NCBI GenBank assembly: GCA_009838975.1
Contig: VXQO01000038.1
Location: forward strand, 1-53,614
DNA from: Gemmatimonadota bacterium
Lineage (GTDB): Bacteria > Gemmatimonadota > Gemmatimonadetes > Longimicrobiales > Gaopeijiaceae
Reading direction: 5' to 3'
Length of the DNA: 53,614 nucleotides
The notes beneath the pieces are model-generated. The model was not told where the DNA came from and made no database searches. It was given only the letters and a program-made list of their open reading frames with translations. The position numbers and the translations under genes are program-made. The stretch's first letter is position 1, and every line of letters begins with the position of its first letter. Shown one piece after another: positions 16,513-27,108 of the stretch.

Positions 16513-18952
16513 CGTCGCCGACCACCCGCGCGACATCGACCACGGTGTCACCCCTGTCGAGGTTGACCAGGCGCACGCCCTGGGCCGCGCGCCCGATCAC
16601 GCGCATGTCCGAGACCGGCTGCCGATTCACCACCCCGTTGCGCGTGATGACCATGAGCTGGTCGTCACAGGTGACGGCCCGTACCGCAACCACCCGGTCG
16701 GTCTTCTTCGACAGCTTCAGGTTGATGACCCCCTGCCCCCCCCGCTGCTGCAACCGGTAGTCGCGGATCTGGCTTCTCTTCCCCATTCCGTATTCGGTCG
16801 CGCTCAGCAGCGTCTCGTCGGGCCGTGTCACCACGACCATCCCCACCACCTCGTCGCCCCTGCCCAGCCGGATCCCCATGACGCCTTCCGTGTGGCGCCC
16901 CATGGGCCGGACGTCGGACTCGTGGAAGCGGATCGCCTTGCCCCGCCGCGTTGCCAGGACGACCTCGTTGGTGCCGTCGGTGATCCGCACGTCAATGAGT
17001 TCGTCGCCTTCGCGAAACTTGATCGCGTAGATCCCCATGGCGCGCACGTTGCCGTACGCCGACAGCGGGGTCTTCTTCACGACGCCGTTTTTCGTGCAGA
17101 AGAGCAGGAACCGATCTCCGCTGAATTTCCGCACCGGCAGCACCGACGCGACCTTTTCGCCGGGAGCCAGCTCGAGGAAGTTGACGATGGGCTTGCCCTT
17201 CGAATACCGGCTCCCGTGGGGAATCCCCCACACCTTCACCCAGTGGCAGCGGCCCTGGTCGGTGAAGGCCATGAGGTATTCGTGCGTGGATGCCACGAAG
17301 AGGTTCTCGACCCAGTCCTCGGCCTTGGTGTCCATGCCCGCGATTCCCCGTCCGCCGCGCCTCTGGGCCCGGTAGGTGTCGATCGGGATGCGCTTCACGT
17401 AGCCCTGGCGGGACATCGTCAGCACCACCTCTTCGTCGGCGATCAGGTCCTCGACGTCGAACGACGAGACCGTGCCGATGATCTCGGAGCGCCGGTCGTC
17501 GCCGTAGCGGGCGGCAATCTCCCGCAGCTCGTCCTTGATGATCCCCATGCGGACCGACCGGTCGGAGAGAATTCGCACCAGTTCGGCGATCCGTTCGCGC
17601 ACCTCGGCGAGTTCGGTGTCGAGCTTCTCCTTCTCCAGACCCGTCAGACGGGCCAGCCGCATGTCCAGAATGGCCCGGGCCTGCCGCTCCGAGAGGTCGA
17701 ACGCCCCCCTCAGCCCCACCGCGGCCTCGGCCGCGTCGCGTGAACCGCGGATGATCCGAACCACCTCGTCGATGTTGTCGACTGCGATGCGCAGCCCTTC
17801 CAGCACGTGCTCGCGCTCCCGGGCTGCCGCCAGGTCGAACTCGCTGCGCCGCACGACTACCGTGTGCCGGTGGTCGATGAAGTGGGTCAGCATGTCCCTC
17901 AGCGGCATGACCCGCGGAACGCCGTCCACCAGCGCAAGCAGGATGACGCCGAAGGTGGACTGCATCTGCGTGTGCTTGTACAGCCGGTTCAGCACGATCT
18001 GCGGCACGGCGTCGCGCTTCAGCTCGATGACGACGCGGAGCCCGTCACGGTCCGATTCGTCTCGCAGGTCGCGGATCGACGTGATCCTCTTCTCGCGCAC
18101 GAGGGCTGCGATCTGCTCGATGAGGCGGGCCTTGTTCACCATGAACGGGATCTCGCTCACGATGATCCGCGCCGGTCCGTCGTCGTCGAGCTCGATGTCG
18201 GCCCTGGCCCGGATGACGATGCGCCCGCGCCCCGTCCGGTACGCCTCCTGGACCCCGCCGGTCCCGCAGATGTAGCCGCCGGTCGGAAAGTCCGGTCCCT
18301 TGACGTGCAGCTCGAGATCGTCCTGGGAAAGGCGGGGGTCGTCGATCAGCGCCAGCAGGCCGGAAACGATCTCGCGCAGATTGTGGGGCGGGATGTTGGT
18401 GGCCATTCCCACCGCGATCCCGGACGAACCGTTGATCAGCAGGTTCGGTGCCTTGCACGGGAGCACCGACGGCTCCTTCAGGCGTCCGTCGAAGTTCTCG
18501 TCGAACCGGACCGTGTCCTTGTCGATGTCGGCCAGCAGTTCCATGGAGAGGCGCTGCAGGCGGGCCTCGGTGTACCGGTAGGCGGCCGCCGAGTCCCCGT
18601 CGATGGACCCGAAGTTGCCCTGGCCGTCCACGAGCGGGTAGCGCAGCGAAAAGTCCTGCACCATCCGCACCAGCGCGTCGTAGACCGCCGAGTCCCCGTG
18701 CGGGTGGTACTTGCCCAGAACCTCGCCCACGACGGTCGCGCACTTCTTGTACGCCCGCCCCGGCGACAGTCCCAGCTCGGACATCGCGTAGAGGATGCGC
18801 CGGTGCACCGGCTTCAGCCCGTCCCTGACGTCGGGCAGGGCGCGCTGCACGTTCACGCTCATCGAATAGTCGATGAACGACTCGCGCATCTCGTGTTCGA
18901 GAATTCGTTCGAGAACCCGTTCGCCGGTGGTTCCCGGGTCGTTTTCGGCCAT
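16499..18952 (-). CDS. gyrA: DNA gyrase subunit A
   Basis: 817 residues, the DNA-breaking subunit that introduces negative supercoils with GyrB. Seen: catalytic Tyr127 in YRYTEARL, the GyrA box QRRGGRG at about 530-536 followed by the beta-pinwheel C-terminal domain, and an acidic tail GDDDDQ. The quinolone region reads [18 protein letters not shown] with Ser88 and Asp92, the wild-type residues, so no target-based resistance is predicted. ATG 18952 fits the family N-terminus although no Shine-Dalgarno is evident; a TTG 33 bases upstream is an alternative. gyrB is not nearby. A good promoter lies at 19049-19077. Confidence 0.98.
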   Translation of the reverse strand: MAENDPGTTGERVLERILEHEMRESFIDYSMSVNVQRALPDVRDGLKPVHRRILYAMSELGLSPGRAYKKCATVVGEVLGKYHPHGDSAVYDALVRMVQDFSLRYPLVDGQGNFGSIDGDSAAAYRYTEARLQRLSMELLADIDKDTVRFDENFDGRLKEPSVLPCKAPNLLINGSSGIAVGMATNIPPHNLREIVSGLLALIDDPRLSQDDLELHVKGPDFPTGGYICGTGGVQEAYRTGRGRIVIRARADIELDDDGPARIIVSEIPFMVNKARLIEQIAALVREKRITSIRDLRDESDRDGLRVVIELKRDAVPQIVLNRLYKHTQMQSTFGVILLALVDGVPRVMPLRDMLTHFIDHRHTVVVRRSEFDLAAAREREHVLEGLRIAVDNIDEVVRIIRGSRDAAEAAVGLRGAFDLSERQARAILDMRLARLTGLEKEKLDTELAEVRERIAELVRILSDRSVRMGIIKDELREIAARYGDDRRSEIIGTVSSFDVEDLIADEEVVLTMSRQGYVKRIPIDTYRAQRRGGRGIAGMDTKAEDWVENLFVASTHEYLMAFTDQGRCHWVKVWGIPHGSRYSKGKPIVNFLELAPGEKVASVLPVRKFSGDRFLLFCTKNGVVKKTPLSAYGNVRAMGIYAIKFREGDELIDVRITDGTNEVVLATRRGKAIRFHESDVRPMGRHTEGVMGIRLGRGDEVVGMVVVTRPDETLLSATEYGMGKRSQIRDYRLQQRGGQGVINLKLSKKTDRVVAVRAVTCDDQLMVITRNGVVNRQPVSDMRVIGRAAQGVRLVNLDRGDTVVDVARVVGDDDDQ

Positions 18953-19048
18953 GGCTGTCGGGCGGAGGAAAGGACGGAACCTCAATGGCCCGCGGAGTGG
19001 GCCGGAACGTGGGAGGCGGGTGTTCCGGCATGTTGTGGATAGCCTTTT

Positions 19049-19077
19049 ATTCTAACAGTTTAGAGTCTCTCGCTCAA
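19049..19077 (-). promoter_or_regulatory. Sigma70-like promoter of gyrA
   Basis: On the leftward strand: TTGAGC (19077-19072), exactly 17 bases, TAGAAT (19054-19049), in an AT-rich patch. Transcription would start near 19042 and give a leader of about 90 bases. The rest of the 18953-19237 gap shows no gene. Confidence 0.6.
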
Positions 19078-19237
19078 GGGTGTGCAGGGGGTCTTGGCGA
19101 GTGACCGAAACGGCTTCGGGAGGATGGTCAGGCGGGTCGCGCTTCGGGCCGCCGAAACGTGGCGCGCGCGCTTGTCGGGCGGGCACTGTCGCGGGGCGGC
19201 TGGCGTTGTCCTGGCCTGCAGCTCAGCGGCGTGGCTG

Positions 19238-20272
19238 TCACGCCATCGAAACGAAGTCCTCGCCGTCCGTCAGGCCCGTCTCCCGGGCCGCCGCGCGAAC
19301 CGTCGCTCGCCCCGCCGCCCGGGCGACCGACCCCACATGAAGCCCGCGCGGGAAGTCTCCTGCTTCGCGCATCGACCGTACAGGCGCCCCGTGGATGACC
19401 TGCCCGATCTTGCGCGGGTCGACCTCGATGAAGGCCAGCACCGGTACCCCCTGCCGCTGGAATTCGAGCGCCAGCGCCTTGCCGGTCGGGCCCGCGCCCC
19501 ACATCACCACGCCTTCGCGCCCGGTCAACAGGCTGCGGCGCAGGTGGTGCACCCGGCAGGCGCGGAACGCGTCCAGCGAATACGCCGGGTGGGTGCGGCT
19601 CAGACGCCCGTCGCCGTTTCCCCAGTCGAGGAGCACGCGGGGGACGGCCACGAATCGCTCGCCGCGGCGCCAGAGGCGCAGCAACAGGTCGTAGTCCTCG
19701 GGCCAGCCGCGATCGCGGTAGCCGCCGACCACCGCAAGGGCCTCGCGCCGGAACATGAAGGTCGGGTGGGCCAGGGGGCACTCCACGAAGATGTTGGACG
19801 CGACGGCCTCCCAGTCGGTCATTGAATTGAGCCAGGCCGCGTACCCGGCGGCCCGCGGGGTGACGTCGGACTCCGGCACGTAGCGCACGCCGGTGCCGCA
19901 GCCCGCGAGGTCGGGCGCGCCTTCGAGCAGGTCGAACTGGGCGGCCAGTCGCGCGGAGTGGGAGATATCGTCCGCGTCCATGCGGGCGACGTACCGGCCC
20001 CGCGCTTCGGCGAGACCGCACTGCAAGGCCCCCACAATGCCCCGGGGTCCGGTGTGCAGCACGCGGAAGCGCCCATCGCGCTGCTCCCACGCCCGCGCCA
20101 CCAGCGGCGTATCGTCGCGGGAACCGTCGTCCACGACCACGACCTCGAAGCGCGCGAACGTCTGTGCGGCCAGGGACTGCAGCGCGGGCTCCAGCGTCGA
20201 CGCGCCGTCGCGCACCGGCAGCACGACGGACACGAGAGGCACGAGAGGCCCTTCACGCACCGACCCCGTCAC
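19238..20272 (-). CDS. Glycosyltransferase family 2 protein
   Basis: 344 residues. The N-terminal GT-A domain has VSVVLPVRDG, the nucleotide segment VVVVDDGSRDDT, and the metal motif RMDADD, with a PEDYDLLLR segment typical of GT2. Residues from about 250 form a second, Rossmann-like part starting MWGAGPTGKALALEF, which is not a normal GT2 element and resembles sugar-modifying or CoA-binding-like domains. The GTG start overlaps the uvrA stop (GTGA), with GGAG 8 bases upstream. It probably makes a surface glycan; donor and acceptor are unknown. Confidence 0.88.
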   Translation of the reverse strand: MTGSVREGPLVPLVSVVLPVRDGASTLEPALQSLAAQTFARFEVVVVDDGSRDDTPLVARAWEQRDGRFRVLHTGPRGIVGALQCGLAEARGRYVARMDADDISHSARLAAQFDLLEGAPDLAGCGTGVRYVPESDVTPRAAGYAAWLNSMTDWEAVASNIFVECPLAHPTFMFRREALAVVGGYRDRGWPEDYDLLLRLWRRGERFVAVPRVLLDWGNGDGRLSRTHPAYSLDAFRACRVHHLRRSLLTGREGVVMWGAGPTGKALALEFQRQGVPVLAFIEVDPRKIGQVIHGAPVRSMREAGDFPRGLHVGSVARAAGRATVRAAARETGLTDGEDFVSMA

Positions 20273-23142
20273 GCGCCGCTCCGGGCTACCGCGCTCACGA
20301 GATCGCCCAGGAACCGACCCGTCACGCTCTCGGGCACGGTGGCCACGTCTTCGGGCCTCCCCATGGCGACGACCTCGCCCCCGCGCTCCCCCGCTCCCGG
20401 GCCCAGGTCGACGACCCAGTCGGCCTCCCTGATGACATCGAGGTCGTGCTCCACCACGATCAGCGTGTTGCCGGCGGCAACCAGCTTGCGGAGCACCGTG
20501 TTGAGCTGTGCGACATCCTCCCCCGATAGGCCGGTGGTCGGCTCGTCCAGGATGTAGACCTTGCGCGCCCCTTTGCGCGACGCGGCAGCGATCAGCTCGC
20601 GCGCGATCTTGAGGCGTTGCGCCTCGCCGCCCGAGAGGTGCGTGGCCGGCTGACCCAGTCGGAGATAGCCGAGCCCCACCTGCTGCAGATGCCAGAGGGC
20701 GTGGCCGAGCTTCGGTTCGCGCAGGAAGAACCGCACGGCACGATCGACGGTGAAATCGAGCACCTCGTTCACGTTGTGGCCGCGCACCTCGACCTCGAGG
20801 ACTTCCGGGCGGTAGCGCCTCCCCTCGCACACCTCGCACGGTACGTGAAGGTCGGCCATGAACACCATTTCGACGCGCACGAAACCCGCGCCGGAGCACT
20901 CCTCGCAGCGCCCTCCCTTCACGTTGAACGAGAAGCTGCGCGGCTCCAGCCTCCGGGTTCGCGCCGACGGCTGGCTTGCGAAGATGCGCCGGATCTCGCC
21001 CCACGCCCTGACATAGGTGATCGGGTTTGAGCGGGGAGTGCGGCCAATCGGGCTCTGGTCGATGAGAACGACGTCGTCGACGTGCCCGAGCCCGCTGAGC
21101 GCGCGCCAGGAGCCGACCACCTCGCCCAGATGCTTCCTGGCCGACGTGCGGCCCTCCCGCAGCTCGCGTTCGAGAGCGCGGTAGAGAATGTCGTGCACCA
21201 GCGTGGACTTACCCGACCCCGACACGCCCGTGACCGCGGTCATCGCGCCCACCGGGAACTCGGCCTCGACGCCGCGGAGGTTGTGCAGCGTCGCACCCGT
21301 CACGCGAATGCGCGCGCCGTCGACCGGACGCCGCGACCTCGGCGGCCACGATTCCATCGCTTCGCCGGACACCAGGCGTGACAGGTATCGCCCGGTGTTC
21401 GTTTCGGAATCGGCCAGCTCCACGGGCGATCCCTCGAAGACGACCTCACCGCCCAGGTCACCCGACCCGGGTCCCAGCTCCACCACGTGGTCGGCCGCCT
21501 GGATCGCGGTAGCGTTGTGTTCGACCACCACGACTGTGTTGCCGCCATCGCGCAGGCGATCGAGGAGGCGAAGCAGGGCGTCGATGTCCTGTGGGTGGAG
21601 ACCGATCGAGGGCTCGTCGAGCACGTACAGCGTGTCCACGAGACGCGAACCCAGCGAGTTCGCCAGCGAAATGCGCTGGGCCTCGCCGCCGGAAAGCGTG
21701 CGCATCTGGCGGCTCAGGGTCATGTAGCCGAGTCCCACGTCCACCAGAAACCGCGTCCTGGCGCGCAGCTCCCTCAGAATCGTGGCGCCGATCCGCGCTT
21801 CCATCGGCCGCAGGTCGAGACCCGCCAGCCAGTCGGGCAGCTCTCCTATCGGCAGTTCGCTCGCGCCACCGATGTCCAGCCCGCCGACCGTGACATGGCT
21901 CGCCTCGGGGCGCAGCCGGGATCCGCCGCAGGCCTTGCACGGCAGAGGACGCTGGTACTGCCGCAGGAAGATCCTTATGTACTGCTTGTACCTCTTGGGC
22001 TCCTTCGACACAAGGAATCCCATGACGCCCCGGAAGGAACCCTTCCCGTAGAGGACGCTGTCGCGGAACCCCGAGGGCAGCTCGTCCCACGGCGTGTAGT
22101 TCGATACGCCCTCGCGGGTGGCAAACCTCCGCAGCGCCGAGCGTTCCCGTGTGTAGCGGGGCTTTGCCCAGGGGTCGACGGCGCCCTGTTCCAGCGACAG
22201 TTCCGGGTTGGGCACGATCAGCGCGGGATCGTACTCGAGCGTGGCGCCGAAGCCGGTGCAGACGGGACAGCTGCCGTAGGGATTGTTGAACGAGAAGAGC
22301 TTGGGCTCCGGCTCGAGGAAGGCTGTGTCCGGGTGGCGCGGGCAACGGAACGCCTCGGAGAACCGCAGGCCAGGATCCGCATCCGCTCCTGCGGGGATCA
22401 CTACAGCCTCCCCTTCTCCCTCGCGGAAGCAGGTGGTGAGAGAGTCGGCCACGCGGTCGTGCCAGCCCTGGTCGGGCTCCTTCACCACCTTCATGCGGTC
22501 CACCACAACCGTCACGTCGCGGGCCTGGCCCAGATCCGGCACCGTGACCCCCGGCTCGGCACCCGGCGCGAGAAGCTCGGACAGCTCCGCGCGCACGCCG
22601 TCCGCGATCACGCGCACGAACCCCAGCGCGCGCAGGTTTTCGGCGACCAGCCGGTGGGAGACGCGGTCGCTGCGGGTCAGGGGGAAGCCGATCATGATCC
22701 GCGTCCCCGGACGCAGGCCGGACACCGCGTCGGCGGCGCTGCCCACCGAGTCGGGACGCACCTCGTCGCCGCAGTCGGGGCAGTGCGTGCGCCCGACGCG
22801 AGCGAACAGGAGGCGAAGGAAGTCGTGGACCTCGGTCGCGGTACCCACGGTGGAGCGGCTCGAGGTGGTGGGGTTGCGCTGTTCGATGGCCACCGCCGGG
22901 CAGAGGCCCTCGATCCGGTCCACGTCGGGCTTCTCGAGACGGTCGAGGAACTGCTTGGCGTAGGTGGAAAGGGCTTCCACGTAGCGCCGCTGACCCGCCG
23001 CGAAGAGGGTGTCCAGGGCGAGCGACGACTTGCCCGAACCGGAAGGTCCGGTGACCACGGTGAGCGCGTTGCGGGGGAGATCCAGGTCGATCCCCTTCAG
23101 GTTGTGCTGGCGCGCGCCCCTGATCCGAATCGGCTCTTGCAT
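20269..23142 (-). CDS. uvrA: Excinuclease ABC subunit UvrA
   Basis: 957 residues, the damage-sensing ATPase of nucleotide excision repair. Two ABC modules are present: P-loops GPSGSGKSS and GVSGSGKST, signatures [12 protein letters not shown] and [12 protein letters not shown], Walker [13 protein letters not shown] and [12 protein letters not shown]. Zinc-module Cys pairs include CPVC/CKAC and CEEC/CEVC. The start [18 protein letters not shown] matches the UvrA N-terminus; GGAGG lies only 3 bases before the ATG, closer than ideal. Length is standard. It is divergent from the aminotransferase at 23281; I see no convincing SOS box in the 138-base gap. Confidence 0.98.
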   Translation of the reverse strand: MQEPIRIRGARQHNLKGIDLDLPRNALTVVTGPSGSGKSSLALDTLFAAGQRRYVEALSTYAKQFLDRLEKPDVDRIEGLCPAVAIEQRNPTTSSRSTVGTATEVHDFLRLLFARVGRTHCPDCGDEVRPDSVGSAADAVSGLRPGTRIMIGFPLTRSDRVSHRLVAENLRALGFVRVIADGVRAELSELLAPGAEPGVTVPDLGQARDVTVVVDRMKVVKEPDQGWHDRVADSLTTCFREGEGEAVVIPAGADADPGLRFSEAFRCPRHPDTAFLEPEPKLFSFNNPYGSCPVCTGFGATLEYDPALIVPNPELSLEQGAVDPWAKPRYTRERSALRRFATREGVSNYTPWDELPSGFRDSVLYGKGSFRGVMGFLVSKEPKRYKQYIRIFLRQYQRPLPCKACGGSRLRPEASHVTVGGLDIGGASELPIGELPDWLAGLDLRPMEARIGATILRELRARTRFLVDVGLGYMTLSRQMRTLSGGEAQRISLANSLGSRLVDTLYVLDEPSIGLHPQDIDALLRLLDRLRDGGNTVVVVEHNATAIQAADHVVELGPGSGDLGGEVVFEGSPVELADSETNTGRYLSRLVSGEAMESWPPRSRRPVDGARIRVTGATLHNLRGVEAEFPVGAMTAVTGVSGSGKSTLVHDILYRALERELREGRTSARKHLGEVVGSWRALSGLGHVDDVVLIDQSPIGRTPRSNPITYVRAWGEIRRIFASQPSARTRRLEPRSFSFNVKGGRCEECSGAGFVRVEMVFMADLHVPCEVCEGRRYRPEVLEVEVRGHNVNEVLDFTVDRAVRFFLREPKLGHALWHLQQVGLGYLRLGQPATHLSGGEAQRLKIARELIAAASRKGARKVYILDEPTTGLSGEDVAQLNTVLRKLVAAGNTLIVVEHDLDVIREADWVVDLGPGAGERGGEVVAMGRPEDVATVPESVTGRFLGDLVSAVARSGA

Positions 23143-23280
23143 GAACCTCCGAGTACCCCGTCGATCCTGTCCGGGGGCCGCACCGTTGCCATAACGCGCG
23201 GTTTCCCCGACCGTGGAACGGCTGGCGCGCCGTGAATACGGCCGCCGTGCCCACAATCTACCAGCACGGAAGACGTCGTC

Positions 23281-24348
23281 ATGGACATCTATCCCCGCAC
23301 CGACTACCGCGGCCTGGACCGCTACCTCCCCGACCGCTCGCCCATCGCCGCCGATCTGAGCGACAACCGAAACCTCTGGGGCGCCCATCCCGCCGCGCTG
23401 GAAGTGCTCGCGGGCGCGGGCACGACGGAAGCCTCCGAGTACCCCGGCAGCTACTCCGAGCGCCTCGTGGACGCCGTCGCCGGCCAACTCGGGATCGGTC
23501 GGGAGAACGTGACGACGGGCGCGGGCGGCACCGGAGTGCTGGATGCGCTGATGCGTGCCGTGGCGCCCACCACCATGCGCTACCTCGACCCCGGCTGGCC
23601 CGCCGCGGGAATGCTCGCGGTCATGAACGGGCACAGGCCGGTGCCGGTGGAATGGAGCGTCGGCCTGGACGACCCGGTGGCCTTTGCCGGGTCCGAACCG
23701 GCCGTCGTGTTCGCGCCGAATCCGGGCAACCCGACCGCCGAGGCGATCCCGGACGACTGGATGCGGGCGGTCCAGGAACGCACCGAAGCGGTCGGCAGCA
23801 TCCTGATCATCGACGAGGCCTACGGCGAGTACAACCGCGGCCTGGACGACACGACCCCCTTCGACATGGCGCTGGCCGGCGAGCGCACGATCTGCGTCAA
23901 GACGCTGTCCAAGGCGTACGGCCTGGCCGGACTCCGGGCGGGGTACGGGGTGGGAAGTCCGTCGCTGATGCTGGAGGTGGACAAGGGACGCGGTCCCTTC
24001 GTTGTGTCGGGCGTAACGTCTGCGGCTGCGGCGGCCGCCATTTCCAGCGAGTCGCTCTGGCTTGAGGACACGATCGCCGAGACCCTCGTCAATCGCGAGC
24101 GCGTGCAGGCATCGCTCAAGCACCGGGGCTACGAAGTTCCGACCTCGGCGGCCAACTTCGTCTTCATCCTGCGCCCCGAAGACGAACTCGACGACATGAC
24201 CCGGCGACTGGAGCGCTGCGGCGTGCGGGTTCGGCCCTTCCGGGGACCCACGAAGCTGGCGAACGGGCTGCGCGCCACGGTCGGTCCGTGGGACAGGATG
24301 CAGCGGCTGCTGGACGGGCTCGACCTGGTGGCGGCCGGCACCGTCTAG
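23281..24348 (+). CDS. Class I/II aminotransferase, histidinol-phosphate aminotransferase-like
   Basis: 355 residues, fold-type I PLP enzyme. Seen: APNPGNPTAEAIP (the NP-T motif), IIDEAYGEY (the Asp and Tyr binding the cofactor), and Lys211 in KTLSKAYGLAGLRAGYG. The sequence is closest in pattern to HisC-type enzymes, but no his genes are adjacent, so an aromatic or other amino-acid transaminase is possible. ATG 23281 has GGAAG upstream. The next gene, an ABC exporter, starts 26 bases after the stop and may be cotranscribed. Confidence 0.88.
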   Translation: MDIYPRTDYRGLDRYLPDRSPIAADLSDNRNLWGAHPAALEVLAGAGTTEASEYPGSYSERLVDAVAGQLGIGRENVTTGAGGTGVLDALMRAVAPTTMRYLDPGWPAAGMLAVMNGHRPVPVEWSVGLDDPVAFAGSEPAVVFAPNPGNPTAEAIPDDWMRAVQERTEAVGSILIIDEAYGEYNRGLDDTTPFDMALAGERTICVKTLSKAYGLAGLRAGYGVGSPSLMLEVDKGRGPFVVSGVTSAAAAAAISSESLWLEDTIAETLVNRERVQASLKHRGYEVPTSAANFVFILRPEDELDDMTRRLERCGVRVRPFRGPTKLANGLRATVGPWDRMQRLLDGLDLVAAGTV

Positions 24349-24373
24349 GGCAGCGCGTGGAAGGAAGCCCGCG

Positions 24374-26158
24374 GTGAGCACCGGCTACGAGGAGGAGGTC
24401 CTCGGCAAGGCGTACGACTCGCGCCTGATGGCCCGCCTGCTCCGCTACCTGCGCCCGTACAAGTGGCAGGTGGCGGGCGCGCTGGTGCTGCTCATGCTGG
24501 CGTCGCTCCTCGGGGTCGTCGGCCCCTACCTCACCATGATCGCGCTCGACGAGGCGATCCCCCGCGGCGATGGCCGGCAGCTCGCCTTCCTGGCCATCCT
24601 CTTCCTCTCGGCCACGATCCTCATCTTCGTCTTCGAATACGTCCAGGCGCTGGTGACGACTTGGCTGGGCCAGCGCGTCATGTACGACCTGCGCACCCAG
24701 ATCTTCCGCAAGCTGCAGCAGCTCGACCTGGCCTTTTACGACCGCAACCCCGTCGGCCGCCTCATGACGCGGATCACGTCCGATGTCGAGACGCTCAACG
24801 AACTCTTCAGCTCGGGCGTGGTCACGGTCTTCGGCGACCTCTTCATTCTCTTCTTCATCGTGGCGGCCATGCTGCAGATGGACGCCGAACTGGCGCTGGT
24901 CACCTTCAGCGTGCTGCCGTTCGTGGGCTACACCGCTTTCGTCTTCCGTTCTCGCATCCGATCGGCCTACCGCGACATCCGCGTCCGTCTCGCGCGCCTC
25001 AACGCCTTCCTCCAGGAACGCTTCACGGGGATCCGCGTCGTCCAGCTCTTCAACCGCGAGGGCGCCGATCTCGAGCGCTTCAAGGACCTCGACGACGACT
25101 ACCTGAACGCACACCTCCGCTCGATCACCTATTACGCGCTCTTCTTCCCCGTAATCCAGCTCTTCACGGCGGTGGCGCTGGCGCTGATCATTTGGTACGG
25201 CGGCGGCGCCATGATCCAGGGCGCCGTCACCATCGGGGTCCTGGCCGCCTTCCTGGACTACGCCCGCCGCTTCTTCCGCCCCATCCAGGACCTCTCCGAG
25301 AAGTACAACCTGCTGCAGGGCGCGATGGCGTCGTCGGAACGCATCTTCCGGCTCCTCGACCGCGAGCCGACGATCGTCGATGCCGCTGTGCCCACGGCGC
25401 TGCCCGCCGACTCGCCGGGCGAAATCCGCTTCGAGAACGTGTGGTTCGCCTACCGGGGCGGGGACCGCAACTGGGTGATCCGCGACCTCTCCTTCAAGGT
25501 CGCTCCCGGCGAGAAGCTGGCCATCGTCGGACATACCGGAGCCGGCAAGACTACGATCATCAATCTGTTGATGAGGTTCTACGAGCCCCAGCGGGGACGC
25601 ATCCTGATCGACGGCGTGCCGATCAACCGGCTGCGCCTGCGTGATTTGCGCAGTCGGATCGGCCTCGTTCTCCAGGACATCTTCCTCTTCAGCCAGTCGG
25701 TGGACTACAACGTGAGACTGGGCTCCACCGACATCGGCGCGGCCGCGGTGGACTCGGCGCTGGAAGCGGTCGGGGCAGCCCCCTTTGTCGAGCGGCTCCC
25801 GGAAAAGGCGGCCCAGCCCCTCGGCGAACGGGGCGCCAGCCTCTCGGTGGGCGAACGGCAGCTCCTCTCCTTCGCACGCGCGCTCGCCTTCGATCCCGCC
25901 ATACTGGTGCTGGACGAGGCGACCAGTTCGGTCGATTCCGAGATCGAGGCGCGCATCGAGGAGGCCACCGACCGCCTCATGCGGGGCCGGACGTCACTCG
26001 TGATCGCCCACCGCCTCTCGACCGTGCAGGGCGCCGACCGGATCCTGGTCATGCACCACGGCAAGCTCGTCGAGGAAGGCAGCCACGGCACGCTCCTGGC
26101 CCGGGAAGGCCTGTATCGCCGCCTGCACCAACTCCAGTTCGCGGGCGCGGTGGCCTGA
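24374..26158 (+). CDS. ABC transporter, fused transmembrane and ATPase domains (MsbA/MdlB type)
   Basis: 594 residues, an inner-membrane half-transporter that works as a dimer. Six membrane helices span about residues 30-310, with the N-terminal cytoplasmic part reading RLLRYLRPYKWQ. The ATPase has Walker A GHTGAGKTT, the signature LSVGERQLLS (one change from LSGGQ), Walker B ILVLDEATSSVD and the H-loop IAHRLST. Export of lipid, peptide or drug is likely. The GTG start has GGAAGG about 9 bases upstream. Confidence 0.95.
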   Translation: MSTGYEEEVLGKAYDSRLMARLLRYLRPYKWQVAGALVLLMLASLLGVVGPYLTMIALDEAIPRGDGRQLAFLAILFLSATILIFVFEYVQALVTTWLGQRVMYDLRTQIFRKLQQLDLAFYDRNPVGRLMTRITSDVETLNELFSSGVVTVFGDLFILFFIVAAMLQMDAELALVTFSVLPFVGYTAFVFRSRIRSAYRDIRVRLARLNAFLQERFTGIRVVQLFNREGADLERFKDLDDDYLNAHLRSITYYALFFPVIQLFTAVALALIIWYGGGAMIQGAVTIGVLAAFLDYARRFFRPIQDLSEKYNLLQGAMASSERIFRLLDREPTIVDAAVPTALPADSPGEIRFENVWFAYRGGDRNWVIRDLSFKVAPGEKLAIVGHTGAGKTTIINLLMRFYEPQRGRILIDGVPINRLRLRDLRSRIGLVLQDIFLFSQSVDYNVRLGSTDIGAAAVDSALEAVGAAPFVERLPEKAAQPLGERGASLSVGERQLLSFARALAFDPAILVLDEATSSVDSEIEARIEEATDRLMRGRTSLVIAHRLSTVQGADRILVMHHGKLVEEGSHGTLLAREGLYRRLHQLQFAGAVA

Positions 26159-26203
26159 GCGTCGCGGGCCTCGCGGGCGCCGCGGCTGAATAGCTGCTCG
26201 CTC

Positions 26204-26968
26204 CTACGTCGGCTGGTCGAGCGGTCTGACCAGCACCTCGCTCACGGCCACATGCGGCGGCGACGTCACCGCGTACAGGACCGCCTGCGCGACGTCGTCT
26301 GCCTGCAGCGCCCGCTTGTCCGCCCAGCGCTCCGCCCAGGCCTCGCGTGCCGCGGCATCGGGCACGGTGTCGATCAGCTCCGTGTCGACGTATCCGGGCT
26401 GAATATCGGTGGTGCGGATTCCGTGCTCCGCACCGAGCTCCAGGTGGAGCCCCCAGGACAGGCAGCGGACCGCGAACTTGGTGGCGGCATAGACCGTGCC
26501 GCCCGGGAACGGACGCCGCCCGGCTATGGAGCCCACGTTGACGATGTGCCCGCTTCCCCGTTCGAGCATGTGGGGAAGCACCGCGCCGATGCCGTGCAGC
26601 ACCCCGTTGACGTTCACGTCCACCATGCGGGTCCAGTCCTCGACGCGCGCCTCCGTCAGGGGTGAGAGGGGCATGATCCCCGCGTTGTTCACGAAGATGT
26701 CCACGCGGCCGAAGGTGTCCACGGCCCTGGCCACGAGGGCCCGCATCTCCCCGAGGCTCGTGACGTCCGTCTGCACCGCGACAGCACGGGCACCGCTGCC
26801 CTGGAGTTCCCGCGCGTCGTCCTCGAGCCGCTCCCTGCGGCGTGCGGCGAGCACGACGGCCGCACCCTCTGCCGCGAGGGCCCCGGCTACCGCCCGGCCG
26901 ATTCCGGACGACGCGCCCGTGACGACCGCGACCTTACCGGTGAGACTGCTGCTGGATGTGTTCTCCAC
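26204..26968 (-). CDS. SDR family oxidoreductase
   Basis: 254 residues, classical SDR: TGASSGIG, NNAG, the catalytic Ser in VGSIAGRR and YAATK. It resembles YdfG/serine 3-dehydrogenase-like SDRs. I chose GTG 26968, which has AGGA about 10 bases upstream and leaves a short Ser-rich N-terminus. A longer GTG start at 27064 would add 32 residues without family similarity. It runs alone, convergent with the ABC exporter and divergent from the HATPase_c_4 gene. Substrate unknown. Confidence 0.88.
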   Translation of the reverse strand: MENTSSSSLTGKVAVVTGASSGIGRAVAGALAAEGAAVVLAARRRERLEDDARELQGSGARAVAVQTDVTSLGEMRALVARAVDTFGRVDIFVNNAGIMPLSPLTEARVEDWTRMVDVNVNGVLHGIGAVLPHMLERGSGHIVNVGSIAGRRPFPGGTVYAATKFAVRCLSWGLHLELGAEHGIRTTDIQPGYVDTELIDTVPDAAAREAWAERWADKRALQADDVAQAVLYAVTSPPHVAVSEVLVRPLDQPT

Positions 26969-27108
26969 GGAGTTGCGTTCCTGGGATTCGGGGAATACTG
27001 GCGGTGCACTGTCCGCGCTGACACTTTGATGATCGCAGGGGGTAGTGTGTAAGGATAACCTCACCCGGCCACCCTGCCGACACCGGAGTACCCGATCCGG
27101 ATCTTGAA

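Noticed and set aside
18953..19237. Open frames on both strands in the gyrA-glycosyltransferase gap
   Set aside because: They are unsupported extensions or shadows; the gap is better explained by the gyrA promoter and leader.
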